A stretch of 19,452 bases of DNA from the NCBI GenBank assembly GCA_902801585.1, contig CADCIU010000052.1, positions 1 to 19,452 on the forward strand. Direction: 5' to 3'. Made by a program: the position numbers and the translations under genes. Of the stretch, positions 1 to 8,066 are shown in pieces (positions within the stretch are counted from its first letter, which is position 1; every line of letters starts with the position of its first letter). This stretch comes from an uncultured Lachnospiraceae bacterium (GTDB taxonomy: Bacteria > Bacillota_A > Clostridia > Lachnospirales > Lachnospiraceae). The notes below the pieces were generated by a model. The model was given only the letters and a program-made list of their open reading frames with translations, was not told where the DNA came from and did no database searches.

Positions 1-905
1 TGAATTTTACATCATACGACAACGAGAGTATCTGGTACACCTTATGGGAAGCACAAAGTCCCAAAGCGGTCATTGAGATCTTTACGGGACTGGCAGAGAC
101 TGCCGATTACTACGAAGAGTTTGCGCAGGAAATGGCGAAAAGCGGTTTCTCCGTCGCCCTGTTTGAATTCAGAAAGCACGGAAGAACGACTGCCTCATAC
201 GGAGAAGGGAACCTGTTCAGGAATTTCGCCCTCGACGGAGCGAAGCTGTGTGAAATGATCAGATCGTCTCATCCGGGTATTCCGGTGATCTTGTTCGCTC
301 ACAGCCTCGGAACTACGGTCTCTCAAATGGCGGTCTTTGAACACATGGCGCAGTGGGACGGTGTGATCTATACCGGTGCCTCGCATGCCGTGATCGATCC
401 TTCCCGAAAGGCTGAGCTCCTTGAGCAGGCTGAATACAGTATCCTCAAATACGGCGAAGACGCAGAGAATCCTGTCATCTACCCGGAGATCTTCGGGCGG
501 CTGAACGCCCCTTTTGCAGAAGAACACAGTGTGTTTTCTTTCATTACATCGGATCCTGAAAGATGGAAATGGATCGCCGGACTCCCGTATACGAATCCTC
601 CCTACAGCAACCGCTTTTTCAGGGATTTTGTCATACTGCAGGCGGATTACGCGGTCAACGAGACCCTGGAGAAAACAGTGCCCCCTCTGACCCGCACGCC
701 CATCCTGTTTCTGACCGGATCCCGGGATGTGACGGCTTGTGACGGCACTTACGGCGACACGCAGGCAGGGCTTCTTAAGGATGTCGGATGCGTCGACGTC
801 TCATCGATCGTCTATCCGGGTTTCAGGCACAGTATCCTTCAGGAGCCCGGACGGATGCAGGTCATCCGGGACGTTCTTGACTGGCTGGATCACAGATACT
901 CATGA
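1..905 (+). CDS. alpha/beta hydrolase (monoacylglycerol lipase / serine aminopeptidase S33-like), 5' end cut by one base
   Basis: The window opens with TG followed by an open frame (NFTSYDNES...), so the start codon is probably an ATG whose A lies just outside. That would give a protein of about 301 residues, normal for this family. The nucleophile elbow reads AHSLG, with Ser near residue 102. A likely acid is the Asp in GSRD and a likely catalytic His is in GFRHS near the C-terminus, giving a Ser-Asp-His triad. The N-terminal oxyanion segment, usually HG-LAEH, reads FTGLAET, so the common His is replaced by Thr. No signal peptide is seen, so a cytosolic esterase or lysophospholipase role is inferred; the substrate is unknown. 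The gene converges on pheT across a shared terminator. The first available internal ATG, at 132, would delete the first beta strand and is rejected as the start. Confidence 0.85.
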   Translation, partial: NFTSYDNESIWYTLWEAQSPKAVIEIFTGLAETADYYEEFAQEMAKSGFSVALFEFRKHGRTTASYGEGNLFRNFALDGAKLCEMIRSSHPGIPVILFAHSLGTTVSQMAVFEHMAQWDGVIYTGASHAVIDPSRKAELLEQAEYSILKYGEDAENPVIYPEIFGRLNAPFAEEHSVFSFITSDPERWKWIAGLPYTNPPYSNRFFRDFVILQADYAVNETLEKTVPPLTRTPILFLTGSRDVTACDGTYGDTQAGLLKDVGCVDVSSIVYPGFRHSILQEPGRMQVIRDVLDWLDHRYS

Positions 906-935
906 CCGGGATGTTTACACAAATCATGAATGCAT

Positions 936-989
936 AAAAGGAGCTGCCGCTCAAGGAATTCTGAATTCCATGATCGGCAGCCCTTTTTT
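936..989. terminator. bidirectional intrinsic terminator between the hydrolase gene and pheT
   Basis: GCTGCCG (943-949) pairs with CGGCAGC (975-981), and GGAATT/AATTCC can pair inside. The hairpin is preceded by AAAAGG and followed by CCTTTTTTG, so both strands have a U-run after the stem. It fits two converging genes that end at 905 and 1011. Confidence 0.85.
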
Positions 990-1010
990 GTGCGATCAGA
1001 TGATCAGTGA

Positions 1011-3443
1011 TCAGCTTCTGAGTTCAATTCCAAATGCTGCGTTCAGCTTTTTGAGGATCTTCGCCACGAATCTGTCCAGATCTTCCGCGGTGAACTCTTC
1101 CTCTCCTGCCCTGAATGTGACCGTGAAGGCCATGCTCTTCATAGTGGGCGGGATCGGCATTCCCTCATAAACATCAAACAGCTGGATATATTTCACATAT
1201 TTGCACGCAGCGCGGATCTGTTCTTCAACCTGCGCGCAGGTGATGTTCTTATCCATGACCAGCGCAAGGTCACGGGAGACGTCCGCGAATTTCGGAAGAG
1301 GCTCAAAGGCAGGCGTATTGCCGCAAAGAGGATACAGCGCCGCCAGATCCAATTCCATAAGATACAGGTCGGAGCGCATACTCTGCGCTTCCGCGATATC
1401 ATAAGCCAGCTTTCCGATATAACCGACAGTCTGTCCCTCGCAGATCACGTCAGCTGTCTGGTAGGGATGCGTGAATGTTCGGGCCGCAGACCGATAGCTG
1501 AAGTTTACGTGCAGAGTATCGGCAACAGTCTCCGCCGCTCCTTTGATCGTAAAGAAGTCTTCTTCCGGTCCAAAGAACGCCGCGACCAGATGATCTCTCT
1601 CATCAGGATACTCAGTGAGCGGCAGCTCCTTGGGCACAAAGACCTTCGCGATCTCAAACAGCCTTCCGTAAAGCCGGCCGTTTTTCTGGTTCCTGACAAC
1701 TGCATGGATCATGGATGCGGTCAGCGTCGTGCGCATCAGGGACAGCTCTTCACTGATCGGATTCAGGATTCGGATCGCTTTGCGCTCCGGCGCATCTGCG
1801 GGATAGCGAAGCAGGTCCAGATCGGCGGGTGAGAAGAAGGAATAGTGCATGCACTCATATGCGCCGATGCCGCAGAGAGCATCTTTCACGCGCATCTCAC
1901 GCCTCTGTACGGAATTCCAGCCGCCGGTGGTCACTTCCGCGCTCTTTAAGAAAGTGGGGACCAGTTTATCATATCCGTACATGCGGATGACTTCCTCCGC
2001 CACATCCTGGTACCCTTCCATATCGTCCCGGTACGCGGGAACCTGAAGGGTCAGCATGCGCTTGCCGTCCTCTTCTTCGATCGAGGGCTTCATATCCAGA
2101 TTGTTCATGATGCGTACAATATCTTCATCCGGAACCGTGATCCCGAGCACGCCGCTGATCTTGTCGATCTCAACGCGCATCTCGCGGGGCTCCACGCTGT
2201 TTCCGGTATTCACATCAAAATGTGTGGAGGAGACTTTGCCGCAGCCGAGCTCCTCGACCAGGTGCAGGGCACGCTTCATGGCCATAACGGTCGAGTACTC
2301 ATCGACGCCCTTCTCAAAGCGGGCACTGGAATCCGTTCTCTTTCCGACGCTTCTGGAAGTGCGGCGGATGTTGTCGCGGGCAAACTTTGCCGCCTCGAAC
2401 ATGACCGCTTCGGTCGTGTCGAGGATCTCAGAGTTGAGGCCGCCCATCACACCGGCCAGAGCGACCGGTCGCTCGCCGTCACAGATCACGAGATTGGCGC
2501 TGCTCAGTGTCAGCTCCTGCTCGTCCAGTGTGACGATCTTCTCGCCATCTTTGGCAGTGCGGACATTGATGCCGTTTCCGCGCAGGTAAGCATAGTCGAA
2601 CGCATGCATAGGCTGACCAAGCTCTGTCAAAATATAGTTGGTAATATCAACCATATTGGAGATGGCGTTCAATCCCACCAGCGCCAGACGACGGCGCATC
2701 CATGCCGGGGAAGGTCCTATTTTGACATCATAGACATAATGTCCGATGTAGCGGGGGCACAGCTCGGGCGCATCTACCGTAATATTGAAATTGTCCAGTT
2801 TCACATCTGTCTCTGTATAATCGAGAGCCGGTGTCTTGAGGGGTTTCTCAAGAACGGCCGCAACTTCACGGGCGATCCCGAAGATGCTCTGGCAGTCGGG
2901 ACGGTTCGCCGTGATCGCGATGTCGAAGAGCCAGTCGTCGAGACCGATGACGGGTTTGACATCTGCGCCGACCTCTGCGTCATCAGGAAGGACCAGAAGT
3001 CCGTTGTATCCGGCGCCGGGATACAGATCCTCACTGACGCCCAGTTCCACACCGGAGCAAAGCATACCGAGGGACTCATAGCCGCGAAGTTTGCCCTTCT
3101 TGATGGTCATGACGCCTTCCACGGTCGTGTGGTCACGACTCGTGGCATAAACTGTCGCGCCGACCAGAGCTGCCGGGTATTTTCCACCGGCCTTTACGTT
3201 GTCGGCTCCGCAGCAGATCTGGAATGTGCCGTGCTCACCGCAGTTGACGGTGCAGACGTGCAGGTGCGTGTCCGGAATGGCCTCGCAGGTCTCAACGAGA
3301 CCGACTACGACTCCGGAAATGTCCTCACCGACTTCGTGAAGCTCTTCCACCTCGAAACCGCAGGAGAAAAGCTTATCCTGCAGCTCCTGCGGAGTGCAGT
3401 CGATATCTACATATTCTTTTAACCAGCTAAGTGGTGCGATCAT
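1011..3443 (-). CDS. pheT: phenylalanine--tRNA ligase beta subunit
   Basis: The 810-residue protein matches the usual length of bacterial PheT (about 790-810). It pairs with PheS in an alpha2beta2 cytoplasmic enzyme that charges tRNA-Phe with phenylalanine using ATP. Visible parts in order: an N-terminal region opening MIAPLSWLKEYVDI; the EMAP/OB-type tRNA-binding domain at about residues 40-150 (VCTVNCGEHG, ICCGADNV, MLCSGVELG); the B3/B4 editing region (DIAITANRPDC, YIGHYVYDV); the B5 domain; a catalytic-like core; and the C-terminal FDX-ACB anticodon-binding domain (PKFADVSRDLALVMD to the end). It lies 23 bases downstream of pheS, with a GGAGAA ribosome binding site in the gap, so the two are co-transcribed. 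No frame damage is seen. Confidence 0.97.
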   Translation of the reverse strand: MIAPLSWLKEYVDIDCTPQELQDKLFSCGFEVEELHEVGEDISGVVVGLVETCEAIPDTHLHVCTVNCGEHGTFQICCGADNVKAGGKYPAALVGATVYATSRDHTTVEGVMTIKKGKLRGYESLGMLCSGVELGVSEDLYPGAGYNGLLVLPDDAEVGADVKPVIGLDDWLFDIAITANRPDCQSIFGIAREVAAVLEKPLKTPALDYTETDVKLDNFNITVDAPELCPRYIGHYVYDVKIGPSPAWMRRRLALVGLNAISNMVDITNYILTELGQPMHAFDYAYLRGNGINVRTAKDGEKIVTLDEQELTLSSANLVICDGERPVALAGVMGGLNSEILDTTEAVMFEAAKFARDNIRRTSRSVGKRTDSSARFEKGVDEYSTVMAMKRALHLVEELGCGKVSSTHFDVNTGNSVEPREMRVEIDKISGVLGITVPDEDIVRIMNNLDMKPSIEEEDGKRMLTLQVPAYRDDMEGYQDVAEEVIRMYGYDKLVPTFLKSAEVTTGGWNSVQRREMRVKDALCGIGAYECMHYSFFSPADLDLLRYPADAPERKAIRILNPISEELSLMRTTLTASMIHAVVRNQKNGRLYGRLFEIAKVFVPKELPLTEYPDERDHLVAAFFGPEEDFFTIKGAAETVADTLHVNFSYRSAARTFTHPYQTADVICEGQTVGYIGKLAYDIAEAQSMRSDLYLMELDLAALYPLCGNTPAFEPLPKFADVSRDLALVMDKNITCAQVEEQIRAACKYVKYIQLFDVYEGMPIPPTMKSMAFTVTFRAGEEEFTAEDLDRFVAKILKKLNAAFGIELRS

Positions 3444-3466
3444 ATTCGTATTCTCCTTTCCCGGCG

Positions 3467-4492
3467 TCAGGCGTCATTGATCTGCTCAAGGACGCGAAGG
3501 TCAGACTCGAACAGGAGCTTGATGTTGTTAATGCCGTACTTGAGCATAGCCGCGCGCTCGATACCGATTCCGAATGCGAATCCGCTGTACTCATTCGGAT
3601 CGATGCCGCAGTTCTCAAGGACTTTGTTGTTGACGACGCCGGCACCCAGGATCTCGATCCAGCCGGTTCCCTTGCACAGCTTGCAGCCCTTGCCGCCGCA
3701 GACAAAGCAGCTGACATCAACTTCTACGCTGGGTTCTGTGAACGGGAAGAATGAAGGACGGAGTCTTGTGCGTGTGCCTTCACCATATACCTGCTGTACA
3801 AACTCGTCCAGCATGCCCTGCAGGTCGCAGAGCGTAATGCCCTTGTCGACGACCAGGCCTTCCATCTGGCTGAACATAGGCGAATGCGTCGCGTCGTCGT
3901 CAGAACGGAATACCTTGCCGGGGGACAGGATCTTGATCGGGGGTTTCTCCGTTTCCATCACATGGATCTGGCCTGAGGAAGTCTGAGTTCTCAGAAGATA
4001 TTCGGGAGACAAATAGAACGTGTCCTGCATATCTCTTGCAGGATGGTCCAAAGGAGTATTCAGGGCGGTGAAATTGTAATAGTCATTCTCAATCTCCGAG
4101 CCCTCATAGATCTCAAATCCCATGCCTGCGAAAATATTGACCATCTGATTCTTCATCTGGGTAATGGGATGAAGATTGCCTCTGGTCTCCTTTTTGGCCG
4201 GGATCGTGACGTCAATCTTCTCCTTCTCATAGCGGCGCTGAAGTTCTGCCTCTCTGGCTTTCACTTCCATTGCCGCAAGATTCTCCAGGACCCAGTCCTT
4301 GAGGAGGTTCACGTTCTTACCGAAATCAGCCTTTTCTTCTTTGGGAATGCTTCGCATTTCTTTCATCAGCGCATTCACTTCACCCGCCTTGCGGTCCAGA
4401 TACTTCTTGCGAAGCTCATAGATGCTGCGGGAGTCTGTGCGGCCCTTTGCTTCTTCCAGGAACTTCTCCCGGATCTCTTCAAACCTGTTCAT
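3467..4492 (-). CDS. pheS: phenylalanine--tRNA ligase alpha subunit
   Basis: The 341 residues agree with typical bacterial PheS. An N-terminal coiled-coil arm (about residues 1-90) is followed by the class II synthetase core. Motif 1 lies around [19 protein letters not shown], motif 2 contains [13 protein letters not shown], and motif 3 is [15 protein letters not shown] Cys-rich stretch, [17 protein letters not shown], lies between motifs 2 and 3 and is common in clostridial PheS. It forms the catalytic half of the PheST tetramer. The start has a GGAG ribosome binding site about five bases upstream. It is the first gene of the pheST operon, which has a 330-base leader holding a promoter, a structured RNA and a terminator (4667-4860), so expression is probably attenuated. 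Confidence 0.97.
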   Translation of the reverse strand: MNRFEEIREKFLEEAKGRTDSRSIYELRKKYLDRKAGEVNALMKEMRSIPKEEKADFGKNVNLLKDWVLENLAAMEVKAREAELQRRYEKEKIDVTIPAKKETRGNLHPITQMKNQMVNIFAGMGFEIYEGSEIENDYYNFTALNTPLDHPARDMQDTFYLSPEYLLRTQTSSGQIHVMETEKPPIKILSPGKVFRSDDDATHSPMFSQMEGLVVDKGITLCDLQGMLDEFVQQVYGEGTRTRLRPSFFPFTEPSVEVDVSCFVCGGKGCKLCKGTGWIEILGAGVVNNKVLENCGIDPNEYSGFAFGIGIERAAMLKYGINNIKLLFESDLRVLEQINDA

Positions 4493-4529
4493 CTCGACTC
4501 CTTTAACTTATTGATAGATTGCAATGCTC

Positions 4530-4603
4530 AATTCATTATGATCAATTCATTATGAACAATTCATTATGATCCATTCACTTATGATCCATTTTATGATCCA
4601 TTC
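4530..4603. repeat. short tandem repeat in the pheST leader
   Basis: About five imperfect copies of a 12-15 base unit, AATTCATTATGATC in its best form, run from 4530 to 4603. The first three copies are 14 bases long and differ by one base; the last two are degenerate. The repeat lies between the leader terminator and pheS. It is immediately followed by a small hairpin, ATCGGA/TCCGAT (4604-4619). Confidence 0.7.
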
Positions 4604-4666
4604 ATCGGACACATCCGATTCGCGCGTCATAATCATAAAATACTGCGGTGAACTCTCCTGCACATC

Positions 4667-4714
4667 AAAAACGTCCCATGCCCGGCTCCCTGATACGGAA
4701 TCGGATATGGGACG
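4667..4714 (-). terminator. intrinsic terminator in the pheST leader
   Basis: On the minus strand CGTCCCAT (4714-4707) pairs with ATGGGACG (4679-4672) and is followed by TTTTTG. The 27-base loop can fold further. It stands 175 bases before the pheS start, a position typical of transcription attenuators. Confidence 0.75.
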
Positions 4715-4826
4715 GGATCTGTAAATGCCGGGGATCAGCCCGCTTCTGACACATATTCAACATCGCTTTCGCTCAGGTACACACAATAGGATCTTACCTT
4801 CCATGTGCTTTACCTAAACGTAACAC
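4667..4826 (-). ncRNA. structured leader RNA or small RNA upstream of pheS, class unknown
   Basis: The RNA would start near 4825 and end at the U-run at 4667, about 160 nt. The first half forms a hairpin: GTTTAGGTA (4811-4819) pairs with TACCTGAGC (4771-4779) over nine pairs. Two are G-U pairs, which fit only the minus strand. The second half holds CGGG/CCCG and CCCGGC segments that could pair with GCCGGG inside the terminator arm, so competing structures are possible. It lacks the T-box sequence AGGGTGGNACCGCG. No convincing second promoter is seen between its terminator and pheS, so an attenuator leader is preferred over a free-standing small RNA. Confidence 0.55.
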
Positions 4827-4831
4827 TCGAT

Positions 4832-4860
4832 ATTTTAGGCATTTTCACAAAACTTGTCAA
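4832..4860 (-). promoter_or_regulatory. sigma-70-type promoter for the pheST leader
   Basis: A perfect TTGACA at 4860-4855 and TAAAAT at 4837-4832 are separated by exactly 17 bases on the minus strand. It is the strongest promoter-like site in the window. Confidence 0.85.
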
Positions 4861-4995
4861 GAAAAACCGACCGGATTGAGGTTCTTATGAGCGTTTAATT
4901 ACACAAGCTACTCCTATCCACGTCACACGGACAGAAAATGCAGCGGCTCTTTATTTCAGAAGTTCCGATGATCATAAGCCCCGTGTTCTGTCATA
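4861..4995. other. intergenic stretch between lacZ and the pheST promoter
   Basis: No gene is seen here. A weak minus-strand hairpin, GAACC/GGTTT followed by T residues near 4863-4883, could end lacZ transcription. It is short, and I do not call it a terminator. Confidence 0.4.
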
Positions 4996-7935
4996 TTAAG
5001 AAATCCGGATCAGGAATCGCAGCGTATAGTCTTTTCCGGCACTGTACTGGTACTCCGGCATAACTCCGGGGCCGCATGATCCTGTGCCGATTCCCTGCTG
5101 GAAGGCCTGGATCGTCACATACGTTCCGGTGCGCTTCTCATCTTCGCGATGGCGCATCCTGCAGAGCGCCCAGTCGGAATACGGCTTGATGCCGAGCTCG
5201 AACGGCTTGTCCACCGCTTTGAAAGTGACTGTGACATTACCGTCACTCAGACTTGCCTCCGTGCAGTCGCAGCGGTTGCCGCTCTCCTGCGGTCGGATGT
5301 TGGGCTCTGTCATATCCGTCACTCTGCATTCCACAGTACGGATCGGGAACTGGTCTTTCATATCGCAGTAACTCTCTCCGGTGCGGCCCGTATAACGGAC
5401 GAGATCAAACACATCTTCAAGACGGAATGTCTTCCCGAATCTCGGTATGATCCCCTTCCCGGATACGCTGTGGAGCACACTGGTGACGAGGATCCCCTCA
5501 TCAGTCCCTTCATAACTGTCGATCACTAAATACTTTCCTTTTTTATTGGTGATCTCTGTCTCCACCCGATACCCGTTCAGGATCGGACCGAAGGAAATGA
5601 TACTCTCTTTTTGATCCATATAAGGAAGCATCGTATTGCTGAATTTCAGGTCCGTATCGTTATCTGTAGGTGCCCGGTACAGAATGGTGTACTGAGAGTT
5701 GCTTCGAAGCATCTCTCCATCCGGCAGGACCATGGCGAAATGACCCTTGATAAACCGGCACTCATCCGGAAGCGGGAGATCTCCCTCTGCAGAAGGGACA
5801 TTCTGTCTGATCGTGATCTGCTCCTCGGAAACCGTTTTCCCCGTCTCTTTATCCACTGCTGTGATGATCACGGACAGATTCCCGTCCTGATCCTTAGGTT
5901 CGGGGACCACCGCGATACTCGTCGAGAGCGGCTTTGTGTCCGGTGTGATCACATTGACCGTTCCGTCACTCCACGCAAAAGTGAGTTCATAGCGATTTCC
6001 CTCTGAAAAGGCGGTCGTATTAAACAGTTCAAATGAGCCGCCGAAAATATGCCTGACCCTGATCGGACGATAGATGAACTTCATGATCTTCGCACCCGTT
6101 GAAGGTGTCCGGTCCGGATAGAAAAGTCCGTCAACGCAGAAATTTCCGTCATGGCTCCATTCGCCGTGATCTCCTCCGTATGTATAGCTTCCGTCTTCGT
6201 GCAGGACAGCGTGATCCACCATCTCCCAGACACATCCGCCCATCAGATTGTCGTATTTGTAGATCTCCTCCCAGTAAGCTTCTATATTACCGGGGCCAAC
6301 GCCCATGGCATGGGCGTATTCACACATGAAATACGGCCTGTCATTTAAGGGTTTCTGTTTTCGGCAGTGCTCACCCGCATCATGGACCATCTGCACGGAA
6401 GGATACATCTCACTTCCCACATCATATGCAATGCGCTTGCAGTGAATGGCGCTCTCATAGTGCACCGGAAGATCCGATTGAAGCTTCAGATAATCGTACA
6501 TCGCATCTGTATTGTGGTATCCGCCGGCCTCATTGCCCAGACTCCACATCACGATCGAGGTGTTGCCGTGAATCTTATCCCTCTGGTACAAACGTGTGAT
6601 CCGGTCGATATAGTGAGACTCCCATTTGGGATTATGGCTGATCGTGTTATAGGACGCGGGGAGCTGGTGCGCAAATGTCCCGTGCGTCTCCAGATCATTT
6701 TCATCCACGATATAGAGTCCGTACTCGTCCGCCAGTTCCAATAAGAGCGGGTCCGGAGGATAATGCGACGTCCGGATCATATCCATGTTGTAGTCTTTGC
6801 AGATGCGCACATCTTTCTCGATCTCATCCGGCGTCATGGTATAGCCGTTCGTGCAGCTGGTGTCGTGGTGATTGACGCCATGGAACTTGATCATCCTTCC
6901 GTTTACCAGGAATTTGTCCCCTCGGATCTCGACCGTCTTAAATCCGATCTTCTCCTTCACGCAACAGCTCGCGGTCTCATAATAAACCGCATAAAGCGTC
7001 GGGTATTCGGCGTTCCACTCTGTCACATCCAGGTCCTTAAAGGTGACACTGACCATACCGTCCCGGCCTTTTACCGTCTCAGAGACAGAGAGTCCGTTTC
7101 CTTCCAGACGGAAGGTCACGTCTGCAGGCGTCAATGTTTTGGCAGAAAGAGTCAGCGCGTAGCGGTCTCCCGTTTTGGATGTGACTGCATCGATCTCGCA
7201 GATATCCGACGGATCGCTGATCCTGAGTAGAACATCCCTGAAGATCCCGTTATTTCGGAACATGTCCTGGTCTTCGAGATAAGATCCGTTGCACCAGCGG
7301 TGCACCACCGCAACGAGCTCGTTGCTGCCCTGCACGATCCTGCCCGTCAGGTCGAACTCCGCTGTGTTGTGCGAACCTTCGGAATAACCGATGAACTCTC
7401 CGTTGAGGTACAGATCGATACAGCTCGCAACACCGAGGAAGGAGATGACATAATTTTTGCTGCTGTCTTCGATCTCAATGAACCTTCGGTAAATGCCGAC
7501 AAAATTGTATTCCTCGCCCGGGTCTTTATAGCGCAGGGAGATCTTCTGATCCACACCCATCCATGAGAACACCTTGCCGACTTTCTCCAGACAGGGGATC
7601 ACCGGAGGCTTAAAGGGAAACTGATAGCGGATATTGGTGTAAAACGGCTTGTCATAGCCGCGAAACTGCCAGCAGGCGGGCACATCGATCCGGTCAAACT
7701 CCGTTATTTCGGTGTCGAGAACCGCCGGGATCTCCGCCGGCCTGGGATAAAACCTGAAATCCCATTCGCCGTTCAGACATACGACTTTTTCAGATGCATA
7801 GCGCTTTTCTTTAGGGGATACGGCATCCGCTTTCGCTCTGTCCGGGTACGGGATGAAATAGCTCCGCGCAGGGAGCTTGTTGACTTCAAATATCTCAAAG
7901 GTATGGTAATTGTCCTGGTTGATCTTGTATTTCAT
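4996..7935 (-). CDS. lacZ: beta-galactosidase, glycoside hydrolase family 2, LacZ type
   Basis: The 979-residue protein is close to E. coli LacZ (1024). It has the GH2 order: N-terminal jelly-roll sugar-binding domain (LNGEWDFRFYPRP; VPACWQFRGYDKPFYTN), immunoglobulin-like domain, TIM barrel, then C-terminal Bgal small-chain region. The acid/base is Glu469 in SLGNEAGG and the nucleophile is Glu539 in MCEYAHAMG, near the E. coli positions 461 and 537. It hydrolyses terminal beta-D-galactosides such as lactose. No signal peptide is seen, so it acts inside the cell. The start at 7935 is chosen because AAGGAG lies five bases upstream; the ATG at 7959 has no such site. It has its own promoter at 7989-8017. 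No sugar transporter or LacI-type regulator is adjacent. Confidence 0.95.
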   Translation of the reverse strand: MKYKINQDNYHTFEIFEVNKLPARSYFIPYPDRAKADAVSPKEKRYASEKVVCLNGEWDFRFYPRPAEIPAVLDTEITEFDRIDVPACWQFRGYDKPFYTNIRYQFPFKPPVIPCLEKVGKVFSWMGVDQKISLRYKDPGEEYNFVGIYRRFIEIEDSSKNYVISFLGVASCIDLYLNGEFIGYSEGSHNTAEFDLTGRIVQGSNELVAVVHRWCNGSYLEDQDMFRNNGIFRDVLLRISDPSDICEIDAVTSKTGDRYALTLSAKTLTPADVTFRLEGNGLSVSETVKGRDGMVSVTFKDLDVTEWNAEYPTLYAVYYETASCCVKEKIGFKTVEIRGDKFLVNGRMIKFHGVNHHDTSCTNGYTMTPDEIEKDVRICKDYNMDMIRTSHYPPDPLLLELADEYGLYIVDENDLETHGTFAHQLPASYNTISHNPKWESHYIDRITRLYQRDKIHGNTSIVMWSLGNEAGGYHNTDAMYDYLKLQSDLPVHYESAIHCKRIAYDVGSEMYPSVQMVHDAGEHCRKQKPLNDRPYFMCEYAHAMGVGPGNIEAYWEEIYKYDNLMGGCVWEMVDHAVLHEDGSYTYGGDHGEWSHDGNFCVDGLFYPDRTPSTGAKIMKFIYRPIRVRHIFGGSFELFNTTAFSEGNRYELTFAWSDGTVNVITPDTKPLSTSIAVVPEPKDQDGNLSVIITAVDKETGKTVSEEQITIRQNVPSAEGDLPLPDECRFIKGHFAMVLPDGEMLRSNSQYTILYRAPTDNDTDLKFSNTMLPYMDQKESIISFGPILNGYRVETEITNKKGKYLVIDSYEGTDEGILVTSVLHSVSGKGIIPRFGKTFRLEDVFDLVRYTGRTGESYCDMKDQFPIRTVECRVTDMTEPNIRPQESGNRCDCTEASLSDGNVTVTFKAVDKPFELGIKPYSDWALCRMRHREDEKRTGTYVTIQAFQQGIGTGSCGPGVMPEYQYSAGKDYTLRFLIRIS

Positions 7936-7988
7936 GGCGCTCCTTCCCTTGTTATTCACTGATCATCGTGATCCACAAAGTACCTTTT

Positions 7989-8017
7989 ATTGTAAGAGAT
8001 TGCATGATGAATTACAA
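7989..8017 (-). promoter_or_regulatory. promoter for lacZ with symmetric boxes
   Basis: On the minus strand TTGTAA (8017-8012) and TACAAT (7994-7989) lie 17 bases apart, about 55 bases before the lacZ start. The boxes sit in a perfect inverted repeat, ATTGTAA (7989-7995) and TTACAAT (8012-8018), which could also serve as an operator. Confidence 0.7.
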
Positions 8018-8033
8018 TGGCGCAGAGAAGACA

Positions 8034-8066
8034 AAGATGGTCTGCATGTCAACTGCAGACCATCTT
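8034..8066 (-). terminator. terminator hairpin overlapping the acyltransferase stop codon
   Basis: A perfect 13-base stem joins AAGATGGTCTGCA (8034-8046) and TGCAGACCATCTT (8054-8066). The seven-base loop carries the stop codon of the acyltransferase. On the minus strand the stem is followed by TTTGTCTTC, a modest U-run. It ends the vWA/two-component/acyltransferase operon and isolates lacZ. Confidence 0.75.

Noticed and set aside
2220..3422. 400-codon open frame on the plus strand opposite pheT
   Set aside because: It is antisense to the conserved pheT coding sequence and shows no recognisable domain or ribosome binding site; a shadow frame.
4667..4826. T-box riboswitch for pheST
   Set aside because: The AGGGTGGNACCGCG T-box sequence and an antiterminator built on it are not visible on the minus strand.
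7936..7959. Upstream ATG for lacZ at 7959
   Set aside because: The region from 7936 to 7950 holds the AAGGAG site that serves the ATG at 7935. The extra residues are not conserved-looking.
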